64,000 nt of DNA from Leptogranulimonas caecicola (GCF_023168405.1 NZ_AP025285.1:1548001-1612000); one strand, 5' to 3'; positions 18,601 to 30,162 are shown, counted from the first letter of the stretch. Translations and numbers: made by a program. The notes: generated by a model not told the origin, from the sequence alone.

Positions 18601-20261
18601 TTTCCCAGGTAGAGCGAAGTGGAAGTCACCAGACTCTCGCGCAGCGCATCGATGGGGGGATTGGTGACCTGGGCAAAGAGCTGGTAGAAGTAGTCGTAGA
18701 AAGGCCGGGGCTTGTCAGAGAGGCAGGCGAGAGGAATATCGAAGCCCATGGAAGCCAGCGGCACCTTGGCCTGTTCTGCCATAGGACGCAGCGCCTCATC
18801 CACATCATCGTAGCTATGGCCCAGCTGAGCCATAGCAAAGGCAAAGGGTGCGCCATCGAAGGGTGCGGGTTTCTCGGCAGCTTGAGAATCTTCTGGCACT
18901 GCCAGGTCTTCCAGGGTGAGGGTCTCGTCTCCAATCCAGCGGCGGAAGGGCTTTTGAGCCGCCAGATCGTTGCGGATCTCGTCGTTCCAGAGGACGCGGC
19001 CTTCGTCGGGCTGCACCAGCAGCATCTCGCCAGGACCCAAGCAGCCGGCCTCCAGGATGTCTGTGGGATCGATGTCTAAGGTGCCTACCTCGCTGGAAAG
19101 CAGCAGGCGCTGGTCGTGGGTGATGTAGTAGCGGGCTGGTCGAAGGCCGTTGCGGTCCAGCGAGGCGCCCAGGGTGCGGCCGTCTGAGTAGGCGATGGCG
19201 GCCGGGCCGTCCCAGGGTTCCATAAGCATGGACTGATACTGGTCGAAGGCGCGGCGCTCAGGGGTGAGGTGCTTGTTCTTGTCCCAGGGCTCGGGGATGA
19301 GTAGGGAGGCGGCGCGGCTCATAGAACGGCCGTTCATCACCAAGAACTCCAGCACGTTGTCCAAAATGGCCGAGTCCGAGCCCTCTCGGTTGATCACCGG
19401 CAACACGTCTTCGAGCCTGTCGCCCAGCACCGGCGAATAGAGCTCGGGCTCACGGGCGCGCAGGGCGTTGACGTTGCCCTTGAGGGTGTTGATCTCGCCG
19501 TTGTGGATGATGTAGCGGTTGGGGTGCGCCCGCTCCCAGCTGGGGGTGGTGTTGGTGGAATAGCGGGAGTGCACCAGGCAGAGGGCGCTTTCTACTGCGG
19601 CATCGTTGAGGTCGGTGAAGAAGCGGCGCATCTGGGTGGCCAGCAGCATGCCCTTGTACACGATGGTCCTGGCGCTCATGGAGCACACATAAAAGATGCG
19701 GCCTCTGAGGGCGTGGGTCTTCTCGGCGGTCTTCTCGATGGTGCGCCGGCACACATAGAGGGCGCGCTCGAAGTCGTCGCCTGCTGCCACAGACTCGGGA
19801 CGCCCAATGAAGGCCTGGTAGATGGTAGGCATGGTGTCGCGCGCCGAAGCCCCCAGGTCATGGGCGTCCACCGGCACCTTGCGCCAAAAGAGCAGCGGCA
19901 GACCGTGGGCCGCGCAACCCTCCTCGAAGATGCGGATGGCCGCTTGAACCCCAAAATCGTCCTGGGGGAAGAAGAGCATGGCCACGCCATAGTCGCCTTC
20001 GTCGGGCAGCAAGCAACCCTCTTTTTGAGCCTCTTTGCGGAAGAACCTATGCGGCACCTGCATGAGGATGCCCGCGCCGTCGCCGCAGGAGCGCTCCAAG
20101 CCCACGCCGCCACGATGCTCCAGATTTACCAGTACTGATAAGGCATCGTCTACCATCTGGTGGCTCTTCTTGCCCTTGAGATGCGCCAGGGCGCCGATGC
20201 CGCAGGCATCGTGCTCGAACTGCGGCGACCAGAGGGTGCGTGGCTGCTCAGCTTGTGTCAT
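15615..20261 (-). CDS. gltB: glutamate synthase large subunit
   Basis: A 1548-residue alpha subunit. The N-terminal glutaminase domain begins after a 19-residue propeptide ending before Cys20 (HDACGIG), the nucleophile freed by processing. The FMN/2-oxoglutarate synthase barrel contains the GSNGGTGAAPRDS segment, and the 3Fe-4S cluster cysteines are in CLMQRDCQKDTCPAG. The C-terminal GXGXG beta-helix domain (GSGGQSFGAF, GGVAYVFDE) is complete. Start ATG has GAGGGAG upstream. First gene of a gltB-gltD operon. With glnA further along it forms the GS-GOGAT ammonium route. Two exact copies of the 12-mer GCCGAGAAACCC fall inside it (18481-18492 and, inverted, 18867-18878). Confidence 0.97.
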   Translation of the reverse strand: MTQAEQPRTLWSPQFEHDACGIGALAHLKGKKSHQMVDDALSVLVNLEHRGGVGLERSCGDGAGILMQVPHRFFRKEAQKEGCLLPDEGDYGVAMLFFPQDDFGVQAAIRIFEEGCAAHGLPLLFWRKVPVDAHDLGASARDTMPTIYQAFIGRPESVAAGDDFERALYVCRRTIEKTAEKTHALRGRIFYVCSMSARTIVYKGMLLATQMRRFFTDLNDAAVESALCLVHSRYSTNTTPSWERAHPNRYIIHNGEINTLKGNVNALRAREPELYSPVLGDRLEDVLPVINREGSDSAILDNVLEFLVMNGRSMSRAASLLIPEPWDKNKHLTPERRAFDQYQSMLMEPWDGPAAIAYSDGRTLGASLDRNGLRPARYYITHDQRLLLSSEVGTLDIDPTDILEAGCLGPGEMLLVQPDEGRVLWNDEIRNDLAAQKPFRRWIGDETLTLEDLAVPEDSQAAEKPAPFDGAPFAFAMAQLGHSYDDVDEALRPMAEQAKVPLASMGFDIPLACLSDKPRPFYDYFYQLFAQVTNPPIDALRESLVTSTSLYLGNHGNFLEDARDNCRLIALDGPILSEEDFAKLSSLDRTGFSARTFACTIAAGAPAGALEAALDRLCQEAEEAIAQDVNIIILSDRAGADEIPVPSLLALGAVHHHLMRRGLRMKADIVVDTGDALCAHDFAALVGFSASGIHPWGAHDAIRHLAATGELAVSAELGIQNFDKAVTAGIVSIMSKMGISTMQGYHAAQIFEAVGLAPEVVDHCFTDTPSRVGGLTFDDIQRELSERYHEAKLIAQSPSPEQLPSSGMTKWRPFNGVFAGEEHLIDPQTIYLLQRACRENSQELWDEYVAHVHRAGRPMMLRDLLGFKPLPSGPVPLEEVESAASICRRFNTGAMSYGSISKEAHECLAIAMNRLGGRSNTGEGGEDPARETPLAPGSAPWWKPGDTAKSAIKQVASGRFGVTSRYLGSATEIQIKMAQGAKPGEGGHLPGKKVYPWIAEVRRSTPGVGLISPPPHHDIYSIEDLAELIFDLKNANPGARVSVKLVAEAGVGTIATGVAKGGADKILISGSNGGTGAAPRDSIYHAGLPLELGLAEAQQTLLQNGLRSRVVMEADGKLMCGRDVAIAALLGAEEFGFATMPLIAMGCLMQRDCQKDTCPAGIATQNKSLRCQFHASPDHVVNFMMFVAEELRRLMADLGFRKVDDMVGHPECLVQLEEADGWKASTLDLSAVLANGANAYGLDIPGAAGRRFLDEMAFDLALEKTLDATLFIPYTAAARQHLEPIAFHADLANVNRCVGTMLGAAVTAQHPEGLPDDTIKIQCTGSGGQSFGAFLPAGVSLTITGDANDYFGKGLSGGILAVHPSSKATYKFNENLSIGNVAFYGATAGKGFINGLAGQRFGVRNSGATLVCEGVGNHGCEYMTGGVALILGEVGVNFAAGMSGGVAYVFDELNTLDGRVNHELVDVLPADEKDLAIIRELIQEHVGHTLSPLGIKLLYRFEVLGPKFKKVLPRDYARVTALMDSAMAEGATRSEAETMAFDAMRMGR

Positions 20262-20530
20262 AAGAACTCCCTCGACTGCTCCATCTATGGAAGGGGCAGA
20301 GCGCCCAAGCGATACAGCTCAATAGCCGTCGGTTGCGCCTGGACACACGTGTCCCATGGGCTCTTAAGGGCAAGCCTAGAAGGCTAATTTAGCGGTCTTG
20401 TTTCGAGCTGCAGGCTGTTACCAAGTGGTGATGTAACTGTGAGAAGCCCAAAATGTGTGCGGAGGGTCTGGTGCGGCTGCCATTTGCCGTCTGGTGGAGC
20501 GCCCCTCGCAGTCCCACGCCGATTGTTGCA

Positions 20531-20624
20531 TTACAGTCGTGTGCCGCTTGCCATGCTTGCTGCGGTTGCTGCGCTTACAGTCTTGGTGCGCTTGCTGCAC
20601 CCACAGTCTCGAGGCGCTTGCTAC
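20531..20624. repeat. three degenerate ACAGTC...GCTTGC units
   Basis: Copies at 20531-20551, 20575-20598 and 20601-20624 share ACAGTC, a T/G-rich centre and CGCTTGC. The last copy runs straight into a CTACTAAGTA palindrome half. Their role is unknown. Confidence 0.4.
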
Positions 20625-20732
20625 TAAGTACTTTTTGGCCCCAAAATGACCCGATTGCCACCCGAAAGTACTTACTTAAAAGGAAAACCCCAGGTCATAG
20701 AAGATCGCTACTAAGTAGAAGTACTTAGTAGC
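20621..20732. repeat. CTACTAAGTA repeat cluster with 11-bp hairpin
   Basis: CTACTAAGTA occurs at 20621-20630 and 20708-20717, and inverted at 20722-20731. The last two form a perfect 11-bp stem with loop GAAG (20707-20732). The same 10-mer recurs only in the gap at 48.8-48.95 kb. Confidence 0.7.
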
Positions 20733-20834
20733 GCGCGGCCAGTAGCGCGAGTACGCCCATACGCAAGAGTGCTAAGTGGCGCACACACCCAGATGGCAGG
20801 TAATTCCGCTCACAAGACAGCCAGCCAGCAACGC

Positions 20835-21248
20835 CTAGTGCAGCGCCGTCAAAAAGGTGACCAGGCCAAAGAAGATGCCTGGGCTGTTGGCCGCCACCAG
20901 AGCCCAGTCGCGGTCCCGCTTGCAATAGCCGTAGACCGCCCAAATGGTGCAGGCCACAAAGGCCACAAAGGGCTGCACCGGCGAGCCATAATCGCCCGCC
21001 AGGTTGTTGGTGATCTGCGGGATGTAGGAGACATACATCATCACGGCCAGCACCGTGGCGATGGCAGCCAGCACACGGATCCAAGGCTTCTCGGGCAGCT
21101 GGGCGCAGATCTCAGGCTCTGTCGCCAAACCATTAGCTTCCGCAGGCCCTGTCGCAGCCGCGCGAGACTGGCTTGCCTCATCCTGCCGGCTCGCCACTCC
21201 CTGCAACGCCACATCCTGCATTTTTTTCTTCTGCGTATCCTGCGCCAT
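20835..21248 (-). CDS. SemiSWEET-family transporter with N-terminal extension
   Basis: A 137-residue protein whose last 85 residues form a three-helix SemiSWEET/PQ-loop unit. It has the family signature YVSYIPQITNNLAG, then the conserved GSPVQPFVAF turn and a final helix ending FLTALH. Such proteins dimerise to make a sugar transport path across the cytoplasmic membrane; the substrate here is unknown. The first ~50 residues are charged, Ala/Gln-rich and probably disordered, absent from the shorter paralogue. AGAAGGGG lies upstream of the ATG. The paralogue ends 54 bp upstream on the same strand. The near-identical cores suggest tandem duplication and possible heterodimers. Confidence 0.8.
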   Translation of the reverse strand: MAQDTQKKKMQDVALQGVASRQDEASQSRAAATGPAEANGLATEPEICAQLPEKPWIRVLAAIATVLAVMMYVSYIPQITNNLAGDYGSPVQPFVAFVACTIWAVYGYCKRDRDWALVAANSPGIFFGLVTFLTALH

Positions 21249-21302
21249 GGGGAGCGCCCCTTCTCATTGACTGGGCCCACCCCAAAGCGCACGTCGCCCG
21301 CG

Positions 21303-21593
21303 CTAGTGCAGCGCCGTCAAAAAGGCGATGCAGCCCAAGATGATGCCCGGAATATTAGCCACAATGATAGGGGTATCCCGCGGCGTTTCCAAAAACCCGT
21401 AGGCGGTCCAAAAGATGCAGTTCACCATGGCCACAAAGGGCTGAATGGGCGAGCCGTAGTTTCCCGCCAGATTATTGGAGATCTGAGCGATATAAGACAC
21501 ATACATAAGTACCGATAAACCCGAGGCAATGCGACCTAGGATTTTCACGGCGCGGGCACGGCGTTGGGTAGCGGACGAATTGGAACTCTCCAT
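21303..21593 (-). CDS. SemiSWEET-family transporter
   Basis: A 96-residue three-helix SemiSWEET-type membrane protein with YVSYIAQISNNLAG, GSPIQPFVAM and C-terminal FLTALH. The PQ motif is AQ here. The ATG at 21593 comes 2 nt after the ligA stop codon, with ribosome-site purines inside the ligA end, so it is translationally coupled to ligA. The same frame stays open far upstream inside ligA, but that part is a shadow of ligA. Likely cytoplasmic-membrane sugar or small-metabolite permeation as homo- or heterodimer with the paralogue downstream; the substrate is inferred only from the family. Confidence 0.8.
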   Translation of the reverse strand: MESSNSSATQRRARAVKILGRIASGLSVLMYVSYIAQISNNLAGNYGSPIQPFVAMVNCIFWTAYGFLETPRDTPIIVANIPGIILGCIAFLTALH

Positions 21594-21595
21594 TA

Positions 21596-23797
<2,202 letters not shown>

Positions 23798-26152
23798 CTA
23801 GGCGCGCCAGCGCTTGAGCAACAGCGAGTTGGTGACCACCGACACCGAGGAGAGCGCCATGCAGGCGCCGGAGACCTCAGGGGCCAGGATGCCAGCGCAG
23901 GCGAGCGGGATGAGCAGGCAGTTGTAGCCCAGCGCCCAGGCAAAGTTCTGATGGATCTTGCGCATGGTGGCACGGGAGAGGGAGACGGCGCGGGAGACGT
24001 CGCGCACGTCGTCGTGCATGAGCACTACCTGACCCACCTCAAGAGCAGCGTCAGAGCCGGCTCCCATGGCGATGCCCACATCTGCGGTGGCCAGCGCCGG
24101 AGTGTCGTTGATGCCGTCGCCTACCATGGCCACCTTGCGGCCCTCATCCTTGAGGCGCTGGATCTCGTCGGCCTTGTCCTGGGGCAAGACCTCGGCGATG
24201 ACATCCTCGGGCTTGATGCCCACCTCGACGGCTACCGCTTGAGCCGCACTGTGGTTGTCGCCAGAGAGCATGGACACACGCACACCCAAAGCCTGAAGTG
24301 CCGCCACGCCGTCGCGGGCGGTGGGCTTTGGCGTGTCGCGGGCATCCACCACCGCGAGAAGGCGGCCGTTTGCCACCAGATACATGCGCGTAGTGCCTGC
24401 ATGGCTTTCATCCTGAACGGCCCACTGGGGCATAGGCGCAACCAGCGACTCCAGCAGCCGCTGGTTGCCAAAGGCCACCTCCACCTGCCTGCCGGAGAGA
24501 GGATCGGGACCTTGAGCCGCAATGCCTTGCCCCGCAAGGGCCTCAAAAGAGGTCACTGCCACTGGGGCCACATCCCTCTCGGCAGCCCAAAGCAGCACGG
24601 CTTTGGCCAAGGGGTGCTCGCTGTCCTTCTCCAAGCCGGCAGCCAAGGCCATGGCCTTGTCCTGAGAGACCTCAGGGTCGCAGACTACCGAGACCAGCTC
24701 AGGCATTCCCTGGGTGAGAGTGCCGGTCTTGTCAAAGACCACGTCAGTGACGGAGCCTGCCCCTTCCAGCGCCTCGCCGTCCTTGATGAGCAGGCCTTCC
24801 TCGGCGCCGCGGCCGGTGCCTACCATGATGGCAGTGGGCACTGCCAGACCCAGGGCGCAGGGGCACGCCACCACGATCACCGAGACCCCCACCATGAGGG
24901 CGCGCTCGACCGCAGTGCCGTTGAGAGGGCCTTGGGAGGCCAGCACGCAGATCCACACCACAAAGGTGACCGCTGCGATGGATAGGACGGCTGGCACAAA
25001 GACGGCGCTGATCTTATCGGCCAGACGCTGCACGGGAGGCTTGGAACCTTGGGCAGCCTCCACCATGCGCACGATGCCTGCCAGCGTGGTGTCAGAGCCT
25101 GCCGCGGTGACGCGGAAGTCCAGCACGCCGGTGCCGTTGACCGTGCCGCCGGTGACTGTGTCGCCCTGGACTTTCTCCTGATAGAGGGGCTCGCCGGTAA
25201 GCATGGACTCATCTACCGAGGAGGAACCCGAGACCACCTGGCCGTCTGCCGGGATGCGCTCGCCGGGGCGCACCACCACGACGTCGCCCACCACCAGAGA
25301 CTCCACGGGGACGTCGATGACATCTGCACCGCGGCGGATATGGGCCTCGCGCGGCGTGAGGCCCATGAGCTCCTCCACCGCCTGGCCCGCACGGCCCTTG
25401 GCGCGATGCTCCAGCATCTTGCCCAGCAGCATGAAGGTGATGAGCATGGCGCTGGTCTCGAAGGGAGCCATCTGGCCCGAGAGCGCACGCGGCCCAAAGG
25501 TGAGGTAGGTCGCATAGGCAAAGGCTACCGTGGTACCCACCGCCACCAGCGTGTCCATGTTGCCGGCGCGGGCTTTGAGGGCTCCCCACATGCCACGGTA
25601 GTAGCGCGCGCCGCATATAAACTGCACCGGGATGCAAAGGATGAAGTCGATGACGTTCATGACCAACATGGCCTGGGCATGGTCATGGGCGCCAAAGAGG
25701 CCCATGGAGATCCCCATGGCCAGATCCATGCCCAGAGGCGTCATGGAAATGATCACGATAATGATGGTGAGAACCAGCGCCGCCACAAAGGTCATGAGGT
25801 CGCGCTGCTCGGAGGCACGCTCTTTGGCGCGGCGCTCCTCGTCGAACTTCGCACGATTCTCCTCGGGGATGACATTGGCCACAAAGCCCAGGTCATCGAT
25901 GGTGGTGCAGATCTTTTCCAGGTCTTCTTGGGCCGGGTCGAAGGCTACTGTGGCCGTGTTGGCCGCCAGATTCACCGCGATGTTGTCGACACCGGGCATG
26001 CGCCCCACCATCTTCTCGATGATGGAAGAGCAGCTGGCGCAGGTCATGCCCTCCACCGCCAGCCGAGCCACCGTGCGCTCGGCAGGCTTTTGCGCGCCAG
26101 ACTGAGCCTCTGGCGCCACAGGCACTTGAGCAGAAGTGTGCTTGCTATCCAT
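23798..26152 (-). CDS. copA: copper-exporting P1B-type ATPase
   Basis: A 784-residue ATP-driven Cu(I) exporter of the cytoplasmic membrane. One N-terminal heavy-metal domain carries GMTCASC (about residues 35-41). The transmembrane metal site is CPC in [13 protein letters not shown], the phosphorylation motif is DKTGTLTQ, the ATP-binding HP is in SEHPLAKA, and the hinge is [10 protein letters not shown]. All core P1B motifs are intact and the length is usual. AGGAGG sits 4 nt before the ATG. The upstream gap holds a good TATAAT box. No CsoR/CopY regulator or copper chaperone gene is adjacent. Confidence 0.94.
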   Translation of the reverse strand: MDSKHTSAQVPVAPEAQSGAQKPAERTVARLAVEGMTCASCSSIIEKMVGRMPGVDNIAVNLAANTATVAFDPAQEDLEKICTTIDDLGFVANVIPEENRAKFDEERRAKERASEQRDLMTFVAALVLTIIIVIISMTPLGMDLAMGISMGLFGAHDHAQAMLVMNVIDFILCIPVQFICGARYYRGMWGALKARAGNMDTLVAVGTTVAFAYATYLTFGPRALSGQMAPFETSAMLITFMLLGKMLEHRAKGRAGQAVEELMGLTPREAHIRRGADVIDVPVESLVVGDVVVVRPGERIPADGQVVSGSSSVDESMLTGEPLYQEKVQGDTVTGGTVNGTGVLDFRVTAAGSDTTLAGIVRMVEAAQGSKPPVQRLADKISAVFVPAVLSIAAVTFVVWICVLASQGPLNGTAVERALMVGVSVIVVACPCALGLAVPTAIMVGTGRGAEEGLLIKDGEALEGAGSVTDVVFDKTGTLTQGMPELVSVVCDPEVSQDKAMALAAGLEKDSEHPLAKAVLLWAAERDVAPVAVTSFEALAGQGIAAQGPDPLSGRQVEVAFGNQRLLESLVAPMPQWAVQDESHAGTTRMYLVANGRLLAVVDARDTPKPTARDGVAALQALGVRVSMLSGDNHSAAQAVAVEVGIKPEDVIAEVLPQDKADEIQRLKDEGRKVAMVGDGINDTPALATADVGIAMGAGSDAALEVGQVVLMHDDVRDVSRAVSLSRATMRKIHQNFAWALGYNCLLIPLACAGILAPEVSGACMALSSVSVVTNSLLLKRWRA

Positions 26153-26222
26153 AACGCCTCCTAAAGCGTGTCGCGTTCTTTAGGCCTCTCCCGTGCATTC
26201 ACTAGGCTTCCCAACGCGAACC

Positions 26223-26228
26223 ATTATA
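26223..26228 (-). promoter_or_regulatory. -10 box of candidate copA promoter
   Basis: A perfect TATAAT on the minus strand, about 70 nt before the copA start. No good -35 is seen at 16-18 nt; the sequence there includes CTACTAAAG. An activator or an extended context may compensate. Confidence 0.4.
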
Positions 26229-26334
26229 TTCCCACTCTTTAGTAGGTATTTTGAGAAGTAAGCTTTGGCTTCCTTTCATGGGGGCATTTCTGGACACGAA
26301 GCCAAGGCGCCACATCCCCCTGGCGGCAATGCCA

Positions 26335-26443
26335 GGGTTTCTCGGCAGGAAAAACCGCCCGACCCTCCCTGGGCCTGCAAGGGCCAAGGAAGCATCGGGC
26401 GGCAAAAGGGGGAGCAAAGGAGAAGAGTGCAGCCGAGAAACCC
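26335..26443. repeat. inverted pair of GCCGAGAAACCC flanking a terminator
   Basis: Exact copies at 26335-26346 (minus orientation) and 26432-26443 (plus orientation) face outward around the htrA terminator hairpin. In the htrA transcript they read GGGTTTCTCGGC ... GCCGAGAAACCC and could pair as an outer 12-bp helix. Confidence 0.8.
26349..26402 (-). terminator. terminator of the HtrA protease gene
   Basis: An 8-bp GC stem (26355-26362 with 26395-26402) encloses a second GGCC-based helix, and is followed on the minus strand by five T (26350-26354). It lies about 60 bp after the htrA stop codon, within the inverted 12-mer pair. Confidence 0.75.
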
Positions 26444-26459
26444 GCCCTCCTTCATGGAG

Positions 26460-28136
26460 TTAACGAGTGCGGTTGGGAAGCGCCTGGGTGTCTTCGTCGC
26501 TGTCGCCCTGCTCATAGGCAGACTGGCGGCGCTGGGCCTGGGAGGCCTGAGCCTCGGCATCGGAGCCCAAGGTGACGTCGACGGTGGACTCGGTGGAGCC
26601 GCGATAGTAGGTAAGGGTGACTTTGTCGCCCACCTCCTTGCTGCGGACGGCCAGGATAAGGTTGTCGCCCGAGGTCACGGCCTCGCCATCGATAGCAGTG
26701 ATGATGTCGCCCTCCTGGAGGCCTGCCTGAGCGGCGGGCATGCCCTGCACCACGGAGTCAACGTAAGCGCCCTGCTTTACTGCCAGGTGCGCCTGAGCGG
26801 CCACCTGCGGAGTGACGGTGCGCACGTTGGCGCCCAGGTAGGCGTGCTCGACGGGCTTGCCGGCAATAATGGCGTCTGCTGCCTTCTTGACGTAGTTGGA
26901 GGGGATGGCGAATCCTACGCCCGAGCTGGAGCCAGAAGCGCTCTGAATGATGGAGTTGATGCCGATGAGCTGGCCTTGAGCGTTCACCAGGGCGCCGCCG
27001 GAGTTGCCGGGGTTGATGGCGGCATCGGTCTGCACCAGGTTGGTGTAGATGGTGTTGCCGGCAGAGCCTTCCATGATGGTGGAGCGGTAGAGCGAGCTCA
27101 CAATGCCGGTGGACACCGACTGGTCAAGGCCAAAGGGGCTGCCCAGGCTCATGACCCACTGGCCCACCACCAGCTTGGAGGAGTCGGCGATCTCCATGGG
27201 GGTGACAGAGTCGCCATTGAGGTCCACATGCACCACGGCCAAGTCGCTGGAAGGGTCAGAACCCACCACGGTGCCCTCATAGCTCTTGCCATTGAGGTTT
27301 ACCACCAGCGACTGGGCGTCTTCTACCACGTGGTAGTTGGTGAGGATGTTGCCCTGGGTGTCATAGACCACGCCGCTGCCCACACCTTCGCCCTGGGAAG
27401 TAGTCACATTGATGGAAGCGACCGAGGGCAGGCACTTGGCTGCCACCACCTCGGCAGTAGAGGCGTTCTCTTGGTTGGCGGAGATGTTTACCGTAGGACC
27501 AGCCTGGGAAGGAGAGGTGGTCTGAGAGGTGGCGGGCACCAAGCGGGTCACGCCAAACCAAAGGCCGGCGACGAGCAAAGCGCCCAACAGGCCGCCCAAA
27601 AGACCAGGCAGAAAGCCCGAGCGCTTTTTGGGAGCCGGCTGAGGCGCAGGCTCGCCCGCAAAGTCTTGGGGGCTGCCAGGATTCTGTGGCGGCTCCACCG
27701 GAGGCACCGGCGGCACTGGAGCCTGAGGCTGGCGCTGCGTAAGGCTGGGGCTTATGGGCGGCAGCTGCGTAGTGGAAACCTGCGGCTGGCGCTGGGTGCC
27801 CGCCAGGCCCGCAGGGGGTTGCGGCCTCTCGTGGCGAGGGGTGGGCTCAAGCAGCGAATCGGTCTCTGCCCCGTGACCCAAATGGAGCGCAGGCTCAGGA
27901 GATGCCGGGTGCGAAGGCCGCGCCTCAGTAGGCTGTGCGGCTACGGGCTGCGGCGCGTAGGGGTCCTGCACAGGGGGCACAGGCGCCTCTGGCGCTTCTG
28001 GCTGAGATGCGGAAGGCTCTGGCACAGGCATAGCAAACTGGACGGCTACATACTCAGCATCCGAGACCTCAGACTCGGACGTGGGATTTTGAGAAGGATC
28101 TTCTGGGTGCAGGGAATTTTGATCTTCAGGGGCCAT
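26460..28136 (-). CDS. HtrA/DegP-type membrane-anchored serine protease
   Basis: A 558-residue protease for protein quality control at the cell surface. A long Pro/Glu/Gln-rich cytoplasmic N-terminus (about 185 residues) leads into one membrane helix (FLPGLLGGLLGALLVAGLWF). The trypsin-like domain has His in TNYHVVED, Asp in SSDLAVV and Ser in GNSGGAL, so the catalytic triad is intact. One C-terminal PDZ domain contains AGLQEGDIITAIDG. The ATG at 28136 has GGAAAGG 7 nt upstream; a TTG two codons earlier is less well placed. The single-PDZ, N-terminally anchored plan is the usual Gram-positive HtrA form. Confidence 0.93.
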   Translation of the reverse strand: MAPEDQNSLHPEDPSQNPTSESEVSDAEYVAVQFAMPVPEPSASQPEAPEAPVPPVQDPYAPQPVAAQPTEARPSHPASPEPALHLGHGAETDSLLEPTPRHERPQPPAGLAGTQRQPQVSTTQLPPISPSLTQRQPQAPVPPVPPVEPPQNPGSPQDFAGEPAPQPAPKKRSGFLPGLLGGLLGALLVAGLWFGVTRLVPATSQTTSPSQAGPTVNISANQENASTAEVVAAKCLPSVASINVTTSQGEGVGSGVVYDTQGNILTNYHVVEDAQSLVVNLNGKSYEGTVVGSDPSSDLAVVHVDLNGDSVTPMEIADSSKLVVGQWVMSLGSPFGLDQSVSTGIVSSLYRSTIMEGSAGNTIYTNLVQTDAAINPGNSGGALVNAQGQLIGINSIIQSASGSSSGVGFAIPSNYVKKAADAIIAGKPVEHAYLGANVRTVTPQVAAQAHLAVKQGAYVDSVVQGMPAAQAGLQEGDIITAIDGEAVTSGDNLILAVRSKEVGDKVTLTYYRGSTESTVDVTLGSDAEAQASQAQRRQSAYEQGDSDEDTQALPNRTR

Positions 28137-28275
28137 GGGCAAACCTTTCCTCTGCGTTGACGGGTGTAAGGAATGTACCCCATTTACCGTCGGCTTTCAG
28201 CTAAGCCATTTCTTCGTAAGAATTGGTAAGAATTGCAAATGACTGAGGGATTCCTGCAGGCACCAAGCCATAAAG

Positions 28276-28313
28276 AAGGGGTTTCTCGGCCAGGTAGAGG
28301 CCAAGAAACCCTT
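28276..28313 (-). terminator. terminator of the GlnR-like regulator gene
   Basis: Arms 28276-28291 and 28299-28313 pair over about 15 positions, with the arms made of one exact (28279-28290) and one imperfect copy of the GCCGAGAAACCC repeat. The minus strand then reads CTTCTTTAT. A further near-exact copy is at 28353-28364, between this hairpin and the gene end. Confidence 0.6.
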
Positions 28314-28383
28314 GATGATCCTGAGCTTATACGTCGAGACGGGGCGTTACTTACCGAGAAACCCGCCCTTCCTACCTGGGCTC

Positions 28384-29061
28384 TTAGAGCTTGAAGAGAT
28401 AGCCCACGCCGCGCACGGTGACGATATGGGAGGCTACCTGGGGGCCCACTTTGGAGCGCACGCGACGGATGTGCACGTCCACCGTACGGGTGCCGCCGCA
28501 GTACTCGAAGCCCCAGACGCGGTGGAGCAGCGCCTCGCGGGAGTAGGCGCGTGAAGGGTGCGTGGCCAAGAAGGACAGCAGCGAGTACTCCATGAGAGTG
28601 AGGTCGACGGGGTTGCCATCGATGGTCACCTGATAGGTGGCCAGGTTGATGGTCATGTTGTCGATGGTCACAAAGTCTGAGGGCACCGTCTCTTCGCCCG
28701 GCCAGAGGAGCTGGGACATACGCACCTCGAACTCCACCTCGGACGCGCCAGGCAGGATGAAGTCGCTGCGGCCCTGCACGGGCATGCGAAGGTTGAGTAG
28801 CATATCCTCGTCTACCACCAGCAGACGGGGAATGCCGGAGTTACCCACTACATAGGCGTTGACGCGGGTTTGCACTTCTGGAGTGACGCCCGAGAGATCG
28901 AAGACTACCAGGTCGAACTCATGACCCGAAGTCACTGCCTGATCAAAGGTGTCAGGAGTGGACAGCAGGATAGAGATGTCTAAAGAATGAGAAAGCTCGC
29001 GCATGCGCTCATGCAGACGGGTGGTTCTGGACACGAGCAAGACGTTTTTGTGGTGCTGCAA
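28384..29061 (-). CDS. orphan OmpR-family regulator, GlnR-like
   Basis: A ~225-residue winged-helix regulator. The C-terminal half is a clear OmpR/PhoB DNA-binding domain (LTLMEYSLLSFLATHPSR, VWGFEYCGGTRTVDVHIRR), close to the actinobacterial GlnR pattern. The N-terminal half has a receiver-like fold but lacks the usual Asp/Glu pair at the first strand (VLLVSRTTR instead of LVDDD), as in GlnR and other atypical response regulators, so phosphorylation is doubtful. No kinase gene is adjacent. A TTG start at 29061 is chosen because AAGGAGG lies 5 nt before it; the frame opens at another TTG overlapping that site. Neighbouring glnA, gltBD and an amino-acid transporter fit a nitrogen role, which is inference. 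Confidence 0.75.
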   Translation of the reverse strand: MQHHKNVLLVSRTTRLHERMRELSHSLDISILLSTPDTFDQAVTSGHEFDLVVFDLSGVTPEVQTRVNAYVVGNSGIPRLLVVDEDMLLNLRMPVQGRSDFILPGASEVEFEVRMSQLLWPGEETVPSDFVTIDNMTINLATYQVTIDGNPVDLTLMEYSLLSFLATHPSRAYSREALLHRVWGFEYCGGTRTVDVHIRRVRSKVGPQVASHIVTVRGVGYLFKL

Positions 29062-29301
29062 GCCGGCCTCCTTCAAGAGCCGGCAAAGCAGGCTCTGGGC
29101 ACTTGAGGTCTATGGGCCGCGTTGGGTAAGCCGGCATGACCGCTTACCGATTAGTGCAGCCCTTTGTTGGCATAATATGTCAGCTAGTTTACCACAGGAT
29201 TTCCTCAGGAATCCCACAGCTTGGGAGAAGCTGAAAAGATAATGACGCTATCCCAGGTCACACGCCTAAATTGACACCTTTGTGAGTATAGTCCCTGTTT
29301 T

Positions 29302-30162
29302 TTAGACCTCAGTGATATTTCCTAGGAACGCCGCAGTACGTTCATTTTTGGGATGGTCAAAGACCTCGTTTGGCAAGCCCTCCTCAACCACCACGCCGTC
29401 CTCCATGAAGACCACGCGGTCGGCCACATCGCGGGCAAAACCCATCTCGTGGGTCACCACGATCATGGTCATGCCCGAGTTCTCAGCCAGATCGCGCATG
29501 ACGTCCAGCACGCCGCGCACCAGCTCGGGATCGAGAGCGCTGGTGGGCTCGTCAAAGAGCAGCACCTCTGGATGCATGGCCACCGCACGGGCAATGGCCA
29601 CACGCTGCTGCTGGCCGCCGGAGAGCTGCGCCGGCATGTAGTCTGCGCGATCGGCCAGCCCTACCGCGGCCAGCTGCGCGAGAGCTTCCTTCTCGGCTTC
29701 TTCTTTAGTGCGCCCCAGCACCTTGGTCTGGCCGATCATGACGTTCTCCTTGGCCGACAGATGGGGGAACAGGTTGAAGTTCTGAAACACCATCCCCAGG
29801 TGCCTGCGCAGGTCGCACAAGTCCTTCTTGTGGGCAGCCGTGATGGCCTGGTCCTTGAAGAGGATGTGTCCGGCGGTAGGCGTTTCCAGGCGATTGATGC
29901 AGCGCAGCATGGTGGACTTTCCCGATCCGGAGGGGCCGAGAACCACCACCACCTCACCCGGCCAGACGTTGAGGTTCACGTCTCTTAGCACCACATTGTC
30001 GTCGAAGGCTTTGTTGAGGTGCTCGATGCGCACCATGGGATGCTCGCCCTCCACAAAGTGGTGAGTGGTGAGGTTCTTGTCGTGCTCATAGGCCAGCTTG
30101 GCGGCCACATCGCCATCGAGGGCTGGGGCGACCTCGGGTACGGCGGTCTTTTTAGACTTCAT
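29302..30162 (-). CDS. polar amino-acid ABC transporter ATP-binding protein
   Basis: A 286-residue ATPase of the GlnQ type that powers amino-acid uptake. Motifs: Walker [10 protein letters not shown], signature LSGGQQQR, Walker [14 protein letters not shown], and the switch His in VVTHEM. About 55 extra residues precede the usual start of the domain ([11 protein letters not shown]). The ATG at 30162 has AAGGGGGAG upstream and overlaps the end of the permease gene by 11 bp, showing translational coupling. The partner binding protein lies upstream of the permease. The substrate is likely glutamine, glutamate or another polar amino acid; the sequence does not decide. Confidence 0.92.
   Translation of the reverse strand: MKSKKTAVPEVAPALDGDVAAKLAYEHDKNLTTHHFVEGEHPMVRIEHLNKAFDDNVVLRDVNLNVWPGEVVVVLGPSGSGKSTMLRCINRLETPTAGHILFKDQAITAAHKKDLCDLRRHLGMVFQNFNLFPHLSAKENVMIGQTKVLGRTKEEAEKEALAQLAAVGLADRADYMPAQLSGGQQQRVAIARAVAMHPEVLLFDEPTSALDPELVRGVLDVMRDLAENSGMTMIVVTHEMGFARDVADRVVFMEDGVVVEEGLPNEVFDHPKNERTAAFLGNITEV

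Larger units (their letters stand above)
20262..20834. other. 573-bp gene-free gap upstream of gltB
   Basis: No gene is supported. The part next to gltB should hold its promoter, but I could not fix one. The middle has three loose copies of an ACAGTC...GCGCTTGCT unit, and the far part has a cluster of CTACTAAGTA palindromes. Those are listed separately. Confidence 0.6.
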
